Positions 16,578-24,402 of a DNA stretch of 48,084 nt are shown one piece after another. The DNA lies in assembly GCA_001916965.1 (NCBI GenBank), contig MNTL01000055.1:1-48084 (forward strand), given 5' to 3'. Both the position numbers and the translations under genes were made by a program. Position 1 is the first letter of the stretch, and each line of letters begins with the position of its first letter. This stretch comes from Roseburia sp. CAG:10041_57 (GTDB lineage: Bacteria > Bacillota > Clostridia > Lachnospirales > Lachnospiraceae). The notes below the pieces were generated by a model. That model worked only from the letters and a program-made list of their open reading frames with translations, was not told where the DNA came from and searched no databases.

Positions 16578-18071
16578 TTAGAGATATTTCTTTAATCCGT
16601 TGGAAGTGTCAACGATTTGATTAATAGTGTCTTTTACTTCGTTGGCATAATTTAAGTTGTCGTCGCTCATCTGCTCTACCTGCTCGGCACTGGCAGTTAC
16701 TTCCTGAGTAGCAGCTGACAGCTGGGAGATATTATCTACAATACGGTTATTGGATTCGGACAGACCGGAGATCTGATGGTCAATAGCACCGATATCCTGA
16801 ATTAACTTAGCCATATTGGCATTGAGCTGTTCAAAAGAAGCAGCAGCGCTGATAATCTTATCATTCTGGTCGTTGGTTGCATCAATTGAGCTTTCAATGG
16901 ATTTTACGACATCATTTGCATTCATGCTTAGTTCAGTAGTGATTCTTGTGATTTCTTCGGTTGACTGTTTGGTCTGTTCTGCTAACTGTCTGATCTGATC
17001 TGCTACAACAGCAAATCCACGTCCAGCTTCACCGGCTCTTGCACTTTCAATAGAAGCATTCAAAGCCAGCAGATTGGTCTGACTGGAGATATTAAGAATC
17101 ATACCGGCAATATTTTCAACCTCAGCGGTCTTCTCCTGTAATTTTGCCATAGAAGCAGTCACTTCATGATTGGTAGAGGCAATCTGTGCTGACTGTGCTT
17201 TCAGACTTTCCATTACCTTGATATTTTCCTGGATGCTTGCATTGGATTCAGTGGCAACACTTACCATTTGTCTTGAGTGTTCACCTGTAGTCTCGATAGC
17301 TGTCTGGATACTTCTGGTCATGTTGTTCTGTTCTTCGATATTCTGTGAAGTGGTATGGGAAGCAGTGGCGATATTTTTCATATTGCCTGCTACTGTCTGG
17401 GTAACATTTACCAGTTCATCTACAAGAGAACTGCTCTTTGCTGTCTCGCTATGTATTATTTTGGAGATGTCTACAATGCCATCGAACATCGCCTGCTGTT
17501 TCTCACTCTGGGCGGCTACGGAACCAAGGGCATCATCACTGAAGAGCTTGGTCAGTGTGCCTATTCTATACACGATGAACAGCAGCAGATAGACACAGAT
17601 AACACGGCAAAAGGCATCTACATCAGCCTGGAAAATGCCCTTGAAGATTCGGATTGCTACTACAATTGTGTAGAGTATCGTATAAGAAGCACAGGCATTT
17701 TTGAACTGTTTGCGGTCATAGTAGGGAATCAACAGTGCAAGAATTGTAATCAGAGCATAATAGAGAAATTCTGCATTGGTCTGCATGCCAAGAAGCAGAA
17801 ATTCAATTCCCACATCGAAGATAACAACACGCTTTAAGAGACTGCCTCCTTTTTGACGTACGAAAATGATCACATTGCCAATCGCAAAGAGAGCAATCAG
17901 AGCCAGATTACTATAAGCTGTGATAGATACAATGCTGTTGGAATTGAGCTTCAACAATAGATAGATGATAAATTGTAACCACAGAATTGTTGTAGCCAGA
18001 ATATAGATTTTATTCATACTATGGTAACGTTCTGACTGGTCGTTGTAGCGGAAAATTTTGTCTTTTTCCAT
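16578..18071 (-). CDS. Methyl-accepting chemotaxis protein with a membrane-embedded sensor
   Basis: This chemoreceptor has about 497 residues. The N-terminal 180 residues hold about six membrane helices with only short loops (for example IYILATTILWLQFIIYLLLK and ALITILALLIPYY). It has no extracytoplasmic ligand domain and no obvious HAMP domain. The cytoplasmic signalling domain is complete, with the hairpin tip SSQTNLLALNASIESARAGE, then GRGFAVVADQIRQLAEQT. The start at 18071 is favoured because AAGGAGG lies 8 bases upstream. ATG 18089 would place that site inside the gene. No cheA, cheW or flagellar genes are in the window. It may signal to a kinase elsewhere or act in a non-motility pathway. 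Confidence 0.88.
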   Translation of the reverse strand: MEKDKIFRYNDQSERYHSMNKIYILATTILWLQFIIYLLLKLNSNSIVSITAYSNLALIALFAIGNVIIFVRQKGGSLLKRVVIFDVGIEFLLLGMQTNAEFLYYALITILALLIPYYDRKQFKNACASYTILYTIVVAIRIFKGIFQADVDAFCRVICVYLLLFIVYRIGTLTKLFSDDALGSVAAQSEKQQAMFDGIVDISKIIHSETAKSSSLVDELVNVTQTVAGNMKNIATASHTTSQNIEEQNNMTRSIQTAIETTGEHSRQMVSVATESNASIQENIKVMESLKAQSAQIASTNHEVTASMAKLQEKTAEVENIAGMILNISSQTNLLALNASIESARAGEAGRGFAVVADQIRQLAEQTKQSTEEITRITTELSMNANDVVKSIESSIDATNDQNDKIISAAASFEQLNANMAKLIQDIGAIDHQISGLSESNNRIVDNISQLSAATQEVTASAEQVEQMSDDNLNYANEVKDTINQIVDTSNGLKKYL

Positions 18072-18328
18072 TTGGGTATCCTCCTTCATGTAATAATGCC
18101 TTCCGGGAATTTTCCTGAAATGAATGATTCTCGGAGTGCATAAATAATAGGTATTTCCTTGATATAAAGTAAATTATATTGCATGTAAAAATAATACAAT
18201 ATACATTATATAACATAAAAAGTCAGAAATCTACAAAAATATACGAGAATAATTGCTATTTATGACGAAATAGATAACAATGAAAGACTGGCAGGGACTT
18301 TACAAGAAAAAAAGGAAAGAGTAAAGTA

Positions 18329-19702
18329 ATGCAGGAAGAATACAGGAAATATAATAGAAAGGTATGTTTGGTTATGACAAAGGATATGACAACGGGCAAA
18401 ATCACGCCCTTATTGATTTCATTTACAATTCCACTGGTATTGGGTAATCTGTTTCAATTGATGTATAATGCCGTGGACAGTATCATTGTCGGCAAATTCG
18501 TGGGAGAGGATGCACTGGCGGCAGTGGGAACCAGCAATCCATTGATGACGTTGATTATATTATTTGTAAGTGGATTGTGTATGGGAGCCGGTGTGCTGAT
18601 CAGTATGCAGTATGGTGCGAAGGACTATGAGAAGCTGGAGCTGCAGCTGAGTTCTACTCTTCTTGGCGGTATCATATTTTCAGTGCTGATATCCATAATC
18701 AGTATCATTGCGGCACCTGCATTGCTCCGCATCATGCAGACTGATGAGAGCATTATGCACATAGCAACGGTATATCTGCGCATTATACTTATGGGATTGA
18801 TCTTTACCTTTATCTATAATTTCTTTGCCAATGCGCTGAGAGCAATGGGAGATAGTAAGACACCATTGTATTTCTTGATGATCAGTTCGGTATTTAATAT
18901 TCTAGGAGACTTGTTTTTCGTTGTGGTGTTGCATTGGGGCAGTGAAGGATGCGCATTATCTACGGTCATCAGTGAAGCACTGAGCAGTCTGTTGTGTATT
19001 CTTTATATTAAGCAGAAGATTCCGGTGCTGTGCCTGGGCAGGAGATGGTTTCGTTTTGACAAGAAGGCATTTTACCGCACTGTGCAGTATGGCTGGACCA
19101 GTGCCATGCAGCAGGCGACAGTGCAGCTTGGTAAGTTGGGTATACAGGCAATCGTCAATACCATGGGCGTTGCGGCGATGGCGGCTTTTGCAGCAGTCAA
19201 CAGAATTGATGATTTCGCCTATACACCGGAGCAGAATATTGCGCATGCCATGACTTCCCTGCTGGCACAGAATGAAGGGGCAGGCAGGAAAGAGAGAGTC
19301 AGGGAGGGCTTTCGCTGTGGCATGAAGATAGAGATCATATATGGAATTATCGTATGTATCATTTGTTTTGTGTTTGCTAGACCATTGATGCTTTTGTTCG
19401 TAAATGATGAAGAGGTCGTAAGGCATGGTGTGCAGTACCTGCATCTGATTGCACTGATGTATCTGTTACCGGCTGCAACGAATGGTATTCAGGGTTACTT
19501 TAGAGGAATCGGAGATTTGAAAGTCACACTCTGGAGCAGCTTTATCAATATGGGTGTGCGAGTGCTGGCAGCGATTCCCCTTGTATTTGTATGTAAGCTT
19601 GGAATGGCAGCCTTGCCTTTTGCATACTTATGTGGGTGGTTTGCCATGCTGATCGCAGAAGTGCCGCTGCTTGTATCTAAACTAAGGGAAAATAAGGCAT
19701 AA
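18329..19702 (+). CDS. MATE family efflux transporter
   Basis: This protein of about 457 residues has twelve predicted membrane helices, and two homologous halves mark it as a MATE (DinF/NorM-like) cation-coupled drug or metabolite exporter. Family-typical segments are TIPLVLGNLFQLMYNAVDSI, then IVGKFVGEDALAAVGTSNP, NFFANALRAMGDSKTP and GIQGYFRGIGDLKVT. The substrate is not predictable. The start could be ATG 18329 (GGAAAGAG 12 bases upstream) or ATG 18374 (AAAGG 11 bases upstream). The latter gives the more usual MTKDMTTGKITPLL beginning. It stands alone and is followed by a terminator shared with the tRNA unit. Confidence 0.9.
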   Translation: MQEEYRKYNRKVCLVMTKDMTTGKITPLLISFTIPLVLGNLFQLMYNAVDSIIVGKFVGEDALAAVGTSNPLMTLIILFVSGLCMGAGVLISMQYGAKDYEKLELQLSSTLLGGIIFSVLISIISIIAAPALLRIMQTDESIMHIATVYLRIILMGLIFTFIYNFFANALRAMGDSKTPLYFLMISSVFNILGDLFFVVVLHWGSEGCALSTVISEALSSLLCILYIKQKIPVLCLGRRWFRFDKKAFYRTVQYGWTSAMQQATVQLGKLGIQAIVNTMGVAAMAAFAAVNRIDDFAYTPEQNIAHAMTSLLAQNEGAGRKERVREGFRCGMKIEIIYGIIVCIICFVFARPLMLLFVNDEEVVRHGVQYLHLIALMYLLPAATNGIQGYFRGIGDLKVTLWSSFINMGVRVLAAIPLVFVCKLGMAALPFAYLCGWFAMLIAEVPLLVSKLRENKA

Positions 19703-19744
19703 AGAATAAATAAACGTAATTATTCAGAGTTATACAAAATGAAA

Positions 19745-19774
19745 AAGAAGTATTGGATTCCAATACTTCTTTTT
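19745..19774. terminator. Bidirectional terminator
   Basis: AAGAAGTATTGG (19745-19756) pairs with CCAATACTTCTT (19760-19771), flanked by A and T runs. It ends the MATE transcript on the plus strand and the tRNA transcript on the minus strand. Confidence 0.8.
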
Positions 19775-19776
19775 AG

Positions 19777-19850
19777 TAGCGAGAGGGGGATTCGAACCCT
19801 CGACACTGCGGGTATGAACCGCATGCTCTAGCCAACTGAGCTATCTCGCC
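19777..19850 (-). tRNA. tRNA-Met (anticodon CAT), elongator type
   Basis: This is a 74-base cloverleaf. The acceptor GGCGAGA pairs with TCTCGCT plus discriminator A. The D-loop is AGCTCAGTTGGCTAGAGC, the anticodon stem TGCGG/CCGCA has loop TTCATAC, and the T-arm is GAGGGTTCGAATCCCCC. The acceptor starts with a G-T/C-type pairing and the D-loop resembles Bacillus elongator tRNA-Met rather than initiator. CCA is not encoded. Confidence 0.93.
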
Positions 19851-19880
19851 ATTTACGATATGAACACTGAATAAAAATGA

Positions 19881-19953
19881 TGGGGCCTACAGGGCTCGAA
19901 CCTGTGACCCTCTGCTTGTAAGGCAGATGCTCTCCCAGCTGAGCTAAGACCCC
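19881..19953 (-). tRNA. tRNA-Val (anticodon TAC)
   Basis: This is a 73-base cloverleaf. Acceptor GGGGTCT pairs with AGGCCCC (one G-U) plus discriminator A. The D-arm is AGCTCAGCTGGGAGAGC, the anticodon stem CTGCC/AGCAG region has loop CTTACAA, and the T-arm is CACAGGTTCGAGCCCTGTA-like. No CCA is encoded. It is transcribed first in the two-tRNA unit. Confidence 0.93.
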
Positions 19954-19992
19954 ACAATCAGCGTATCAGTTACTGTCGCAACCGACTTATTT

Positions 19993-20021
19993 AATATACT
20001 AATATTTGAGCAAAATGTCAA
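19993..20021 (-). promoter_or_regulatory. Promoter of the tRNA-Val/tRNA-Met unit
   Basis: On the minus strand the -35 is TTGACA (20021-20016), with a 17-bp spacer and -10 TATATT (19998-19993). The start is predicted about 33 bases before tRNA-Val. Confidence 0.8.
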
Positions 20022-20093
20022 CTGATTTTTAGAAAAATATAGAAAAATAATTTCCAGTGTTAATTTCTTATGGAAACAACCAGCAGTTTTTAA

Positions 20094-20225
20094 AGCAAAT
20101 CCAGGCCTGCATATGGCTTTTGCAGTAAGGCAGAAGAACCGGATCTTGGTGCAAAAGAAATATACAGAAAAGCAGATGGTAGAATGTATGAATGCAAAGT
20201 CACTATGAAATGTCAAAGAGCATAA
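20094..20225 (+). pseudogene. Diguanylate cyclase (GGDEF) C-terminal remnant
   Basis: A 43-codon stretch with no start reads RPAYGFCSKAEEPDLGAKE, then IYRKADGRMYECKVTMK, and stops at 20223-20225. This is the last part of a GGDEF domain: the strand before YGF, and then the ADxxMYxxK helix. The catalytic GGDEF sequence and everything upstream is absent and replaced by the tRNA promoter region. The piece still has its own terminator. It is a fossil of a lost cyclic-di-GMP synthase. Confidence 0.65.
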
Positions 20226-20227
20226 GA

Positions 20228-20287
20228 AACAGCCGATAATTTCCTGCCCGTTTCGACCATGGCAGACAAATTATTCGGCTGTTTTAT
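20228..20287 (+). terminator. Intrinsic terminator after the GGDEF remnant
   Basis: AACAGCCGATAATTT (20228-20242) pairs with AAATTATTCGGCTGTT (20268-20283), with one bulged T, followed by TTATT. Confidence 0.65.
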
Positions 20288-20481
20288 TGTCTTTTATGGA
20301 AGAAATACGCAAAAGCTGCATAAATGCCGTATTTCCTGCGATAAGTAGCAGTTGCACATGCAAGTGGGCATCTTTATAATGGAACTTGCCAAATTGTGGT
20401 GTATTTAGACAGGGAATGGGCAAAGGCGGCAAAATGAACAATGCTTTGCACAGGAACTGTTGGAAATTGGAGAGGAATAGA

Positions 20482-20994
20482 ATGGAGCAGCTTAAAGTAG
20501 TAACACAACAGGATAATGAAAGAATGTTCCGCATGATAAGTGATTTAATTTCCAAAGACAAAGAATTTCAGATTATGATTACAGTACCTTCCGGCAGACA
20601 ATACGAACAGAATCAGGTCGGGGAAGAGAAGAGGATAGCGAAGGAATACAATCTGGAGAAGGATGTTACAGACATGATCCATGAGATCGGAGTACCGGCG
20701 CATATTAAGGGATATCAGTATCTGAGAGAGGCTATCATGATGTCTGTGGAAGATGTGGAGATGCTTAATTCCATTACCAAGATACTGTATCCATCTATTG
20801 CCAAGAAATATCAGACAACGCCAAGCAGAGTAGAGAGAGCCATCAGACATGCCATAGAAGTGGCGTGGAGCAGGGGCAAAATGGAGACCCTGGATGCGCT
20901 GTTTGGGTATACCATTAATATAGGAAAAGGCAAACCTACTAATTCAGAATTTATAGCGCTTATTGCTGATAAAATCAGACTTAATATGCGTTGA
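20482..20994 (+). CDS. Receiver-less Spo0A-like DNA-binding protein
   Basis: This is a 170-residue protein. Residues about 65-170 are a near-complete Spo0A effector domain: IHEIGVPAHIKGYQYLREAI, then ITKILYPSIAKKYQTTPSRV, ERAIRHAIEVAWSRGKMETL, and KPTNSEFIALIADKIRLNMR. The recognition helix SRVERAIRHAIEVAW is intact. The usual 120-residue phospho-receiver is missing. In its place is a short N-terminal segment (EQLKVVTQQDNERMFRMISD) that resembles no receiver. The start ATG 20482 follows GGAGAGG, and an in-frame ATG at 20386 lacks a site. Without a receiver it could bind Spo0A boxes constitutively or compete with Spo0A. A deletion relic is possible, but the frame is intact. Confidence 0.85.
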   Translation: MEQLKVVTQQDNERMFRMISDLISKDKEFQIMITVPSGRQYEQNQVGEEKRIAKEYNLEKDVTDMIHEIGVPAHIKGYQYLREAIMMSVEDVEMLNSITKILYPSIAKKYQTTPSRVERAIRHAIEVAWSRGKMETLDALFGYTINIGKGKPTNSEFIALIADKIRLNMR

Positions 20995-21026
20995 CATAAG
21001 AATATGACAAAGTTATGAGTCTATTC

Positions 21027-21056
21027 TTTACATTATCGGGTCAACTGGTGTATAAT
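21027..21056 (+). promoter_or_regulatory. glgA promoter
   Basis: TTTACA (21027-21032), an 18-bp spacer and TATAAT (21051-21056). It lies 53 bases upstream of the glgA start codon. A second TTGACA at the very end of the preceding gene (about 20992) may also contribute. Confidence 0.65.
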
Positions 21057-21109
21057 TTAGATAAATGTATCGTTCTTTCAAAAGAAAATGAGAAGGAGTT
21101 CAACGGGAT

Positions 21110-22561
21110 ATGAAGAAAATATTGTTTGTAGCTTCAGAAGGAGTACCATTTATCAAGACCGGAGGTCTTGCCGATGTTGTAGGCTCGTTGCCTAAGTATT
21201 TTGACAAGAGATATTTCGATTGCAGGGTCATTCTGCCAAAGTATATGTGCATGAGCGATAAAGTAAAGTCCATGATGAGATACAGGACACATTTTTACAT
21301 GGATTTCATGGGAATGAATGAATATGTAGGTATCATGGAAACAGAGTATGAAGGCATTACTTATTACTTTATTGATAATGAGAAATTCTTTAACGGCTTC
21401 AAGCCTTATGGGGATAATATCGTTGAAGAGATATCCAAATTTGTCTTCTTCTCTAAGGCTGCATTGTCTATCCTTCCGGTCATTGATTTCAGACCGGATG
21501 TGATTCACTGTCATGACTGGCAGACAGGTATTCTGCCGGTGTACTTAAAAGAGCGTTTTGCAGGCGGAGAGTTCTACCGTGGAATCAAGTCTGTTATGAC
21601 GATTCATAACCTGAAGTTCCAAGGAGTGTATGACATTAAAACAGTACAGAATATTACAGGATTGGATAATTCCTATTTCACACCGGACAAGTTGGCGTAT
21701 TACAAGGACGGTAACCTGTTAAAGGGTGGACTTACCTATGCAGATGCAATTACCACAGTAAGCCAGACTTATGCAGAAGAAATCAAGACTGATTTCTATG
21801 GGGAACATCTGAATGGACTGTTAAATGCCAGAAGCAAGGATTTACGTGGTATTGTGAATGGTATTGATTATAATGAGTATAATCCGCAGACAGATCAGTA
21901 TATTATCCGTAAGTATAATGCTGATAATTTCCGTAAGGAGAAGATCAAGAACAAGCGTGACCTCCAGAAACAGCTGGGACTGGAAGAGAACGATAAGAAG
22001 ATGATGATCGGTATCGTCTCCAGACTGACAGACCAGAAGGGTATGGATCTTGTGGCATATATAATGGATGAGCTTTGCCAGGATGAGATACAGCTGGTGG
22101 TTCTTGGTACAGGTGAAGAGAAGTACGAGAATATGTTCAGACATTTTGACTGGAAATATCACGGCAAGGTATCTGCCAATATTTATTATTCAGAAGAGCT
22201 GTCCCACAGAATCTATGCATCCTGTGATGCTTTCCTGATGCCATCTCTGTTCGAGCCATGTGGACTGAGTCAGTTAATGGCACTTCGTTATGGTACGGTT
22301 CCTATTGTACGTGAGACTGGTGGTTTGAAAGATACGGTAGAGCCTTATAACGAATATGAGAGTAAGGGCACTGGATTTAGTTTCTCCAATTACAATGCCC
22401 ATGAGATGCTGAATACCATTCGTTATGCTGAGAAGATATATTATGATAAGAAACGTGAATGGAATAAGATTATTGACAGAGCCATGGCTACAGATTATTC
22501 ATGGAGCGTGTCAGCATTGAAGTATCAGGAGATGTACGATTGGTTGATCGACAACAATTAA
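21110..22561 (+). CDS. glgA: Glycogen synthase (ADP-glucose)
   Basis: This 483-residue GT5-family glucosyltransferase extends alpha-1,4-glucan from ADP-glucose. The N-terminal KTGGLADVVGSLPKYF carries the ADP-glucose-binding KTGGL motif. HCHDWQTGILPVYLK, GIVNGIDYNEYNP and GIVSRLTDQKGMDL mark the two Rossmann domains. PSLFEPCGLSQLMALRYGT is the C-terminal catalytic EPCGL segment. The length is normal. AGAAGGAG precedes ATG 21110. None of glgB, glgC, glgD or glgP is adjacent, so it is a stand-alone glycogen gene here. A terminator follows directly. Confidence 0.95.
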   Translation: MKKILFVASEGVPFIKTGGLADVVGSLPKYFDKRYFDCRVILPKYMCMSDKVKSMMRYRTHFYMDFMGMNEYVGIMETEYEGITYYFIDNEKFFNGFKPYGDNIVEEISKFVFFSKAALSILPVIDFRPDVIHCHDWQTGILPVYLKERFAGGEFYRGIKSVMTIHNLKFQGVYDIKTVQNITGLDNSYFTPDKLAYYKDGNLLKGGLTYADAITTVSQTYAEEIKTDFYGEHLNGLLNARSKDLRGIVNGIDYNEYNPQTDQYIIRKYNADNFRKEKIKNKRDLQKQLGLEENDKKMMIGIVSRLTDQKGMDLVAYIMDELCQDEIQLVVLGTGEEKYENMFRHFDWKYHGKVSANIYYSEELSHRIYASCDAFLMPSLFEPCGLSQLMALRYGTVPIVRETGGLKDTVEPYNEYESKGTGFSFSNYNAHEMLNTIRYAEKIYYDKKREWNKIIDRAMATDYSWSVSALKYQEMYDWLIDNN

Positions 22562-22570
22562 GATTACACA

Positions 22571-22600
22571 AAGCCACTTCATAAGGAAGTGGCTTTTTTT
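22571..22600 (+). terminator. Terminator between glgA and rqcH
   Basis: AAGCCACTTC (22571-22580) pairs with GAAGTGGCTT (22586-22595), followed by a T run to 22600. The rqcH ribosome binding site CGGAGGT begins at the next base, so readthrough may supply rqcH. Confidence 0.85.
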
Positions 22601-22612
22601 CGGAGGTAAGAT

Positions 22613-24355
22613 ATGGCTTTTGATGGAATTACGATTGCATCCATCGTAAGAGAAATGAAGAATCAGATAGAGGGAGGCAGAATCTATAAGATTGCCCAGC
22701 CTGAGAAGGATGAACTGCTTCTTACGATCAAGAACAATGGAGGGCAGGTCAGGGTAATCATGTCTGCAGATGCATCATTGCCTTTGTTGTATCTGACGCA
22801 GGAAAATAAGACAAGCCCTATGACAGCACCGAATTTCTGCATGCTGCTGCGTAAGCATCTGCAAAATGCAAGAATCGTAGCAGTGGATCAGCCTATGGGA
22901 CTGGAGCGTATCGTGAAGCTGCAGCTGGAGCATCTCAATGAACTGGGAGATCTGTGTACGAAATATCTGGTCATTGAGCTTATGGGTAAGCACAGTAATA
23001 TTATTTTCTATGACGATCAGAATATGATCATAGACAGTATTAAGCATATATCAGGTATGGTCAGCTCTGTTCGTGAGGTATTGCCGGGAAGAGAGTATTT
23101 TATTCCCAATACACAGGATAAAGAAGACCCCCTTACAGTTTCCAGAGAGGAAATACACAGAGTACTGACAGCGGCATCCCGACCGGTATTTAAGGCAATC
23201 TATGGGAGCTTTACCGGTATTTCACCCTGCATAGCCCATGAAGTCTGCTATCGTGCCGGAGTGGATGCAGATAAGCCATCAGGAGAGCTGACAGAGGCAG
23301 AGATGGATGCGGTCTGCAGCATCTTCTTACAGATTATGAAAGATGTGAAAGAGGGAAGCTTCGTCCCTAATGTAGTATACGAGAACAACCAGCCGGCAGA
23401 ATATGCCGCTGTCAGGCTGACTTCCTATGCAGATGACAAGGTTGTACTGTATGATAGTATGTCTGAACTGATAGAGCATTATTATGCGGAGAAGAATATT
23501 GTCACCAGAATACGTCAGCGTTCCGTAGACTTGCGCCGTGTAGTGCAGACTGCCATGGAACGTAATGTGAAGAAATATGATCTACAGGTGAAGCAGCTGG
23601 AAGATACGCAGAAGAGAGAAAAATACCGTATCTATGGGGAATTGCTCAATACCTACGGATATGGGGCAGCAGAGGGCGCCAAGTCTTTGGAAGCATTGAA
23701 TTACTATACTAACGAGATGATTACGATTCCTCTTGATCCTACGCTGACAGCCGGAGAGAATGCGAAGAAGTATTTTGATAAATATCAGAAGCTGAAGCGT
23801 ACTTATGAGGCACTGACTACTTTAACACAGGAGACGAAAGAAGAAATCGAGCATCTTGCATCCATCAGTACAGCGCTGGATATTGCGCAGAAGGAAGAAG
23901 ACCTGGTGCAGATTAAGGAAGAGCTGATAGAGAGTGGTTATATCAGAAGAAAAGGCGGTACGAAACGTGTGAAGATAACCAGTAAGCCTTTTCACTATAT
24001 CAGTAGTGATGGATTTGATATTTACGTAGGAAAGAATAACTATCAGAACGAGGAACTTACATTCAAGTTCGCCACAGGTAATGACTGGTGGTTCCATGCA
24101 AAAGGCATGCCCGGCTCTCACGTAATCGTGAAGACCAATGGTGCGGAAATGACAGACAGAGCCTATGAAGAGGCTGGAAGACTTGCTGCGTATTATTCAC
24201 AGGCAAAAGGTCAGGAGAAGATCGAGATTGACTACACGCAGAAAAAGAATGTAAAGAAACCCAATGGCTCAAAACCAGGCTTTGTTGTATATTATACGAA
24301 TTATTCCTTAGTAATTGATTCTGACATCAGTGGATTGCAGCTGGTCAAAGAATAA
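22613..24355 (+). CDS. rqcH: RqcH (NFACT/FbpA family) ribosome quality-control factor
   Basis: This 580-residue NFACT protein has the NFACT-N domain (about residues 1-200, MAFDGITIASIVREMKNQIE, GRIYKIAQPEKDELLL). Helix-hairpin-helix and coiled-coil segments follow (about 280-440). The C-terminal NFACT-R domain has NDWWFHAKGMPGSHVIVKT, matching DxWxHxKxxPGSHV. Bacterial RqcH binds stalled 50S-peptidyl-tRNA complexes and adds alanine tails to mark nascent chains for degradation. Older annotation calls it fibronectin-binding protein. CGGAGGT lies 5 bases before the ATG. Confidence 0.93.
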   Translation: MAFDGITIASIVREMKNQIEGGRIYKIAQPEKDELLLTIKNNGGQVRVIMSADASLPLLYLTQENKTSPMTAPNFCMLLRKHLQNARIVAVDQPMGLERIVKLQLEHLNELGDLCTKYLVIELMGKHSNIIFYDDQNMIIDSIKHISGMVSSVREVLPGREYFIPNTQDKEDPLTVSREEIHRVLTAASRPVFKAIYGSFTGISPCIAHEVCYRAGVDADKPSGELTEAEMDAVCSIFLQIMKDVKEGSFVPNVVYENNQPAEYAAVRLTSYADDKVVLYDSMSELIEHYYAEKNIVTRIRQRSVDLRRVVQTAMERNVKKYDLQVKQLEDTQKREKYRIYGELLNTYGYGAAEGAKSLEALNYYTNEMITIPLDPTLTAGENAKKYFDKYQKLKRTYEALTTLTQETKEEIEHLASISTALDIAQKEEDLVQIKEELIESGYIRRKGGTKRVKITSKPFHYISSDGFDIYVGKNNYQNEELTFKFATGNDWWFHAKGMPGSHVIVKTNGAEMTDRAYEEAGRLAAYYSQAKGQEKIEIDYTQKKNVKKPNGSKPGFVVYYTNYSLVIDSDISGLQLVKE

Positions 24356-24360
24356 ATAAA

Positions 24361-24398
24361 ATGCCTTGCGGATCAGAATAAGACCGCAAGGCATTTTG
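24361..24398. terminator. Bidirectional terminator
   Basis: ATGCCTTGCGG (24361-24371) pairs over 11 bp with CCGCAAGGCAT (24384-24394), with A and T runs on both sides. It separates convergent rqcH and the YfhO gene. Confidence 0.88.
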
Positions 24399-24402
24399 TT
24401 GT

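Noticed and set aside
18072..18328. c-di-GMP riboswitch upstream of the chemoreceptor or MATE gene
   Set aside because: No GEMM core sequence or paired stems could be found on either strand. Only AT-rich promoter-like DNA is visible.
20386..20481. N-terminal extension of the Spo0A-like protein from ATG 20386
   Set aside because: There is no ribosome binding site, the composition is unlike any receiver, and a good GGAGAGG site precedes ATG 20482.
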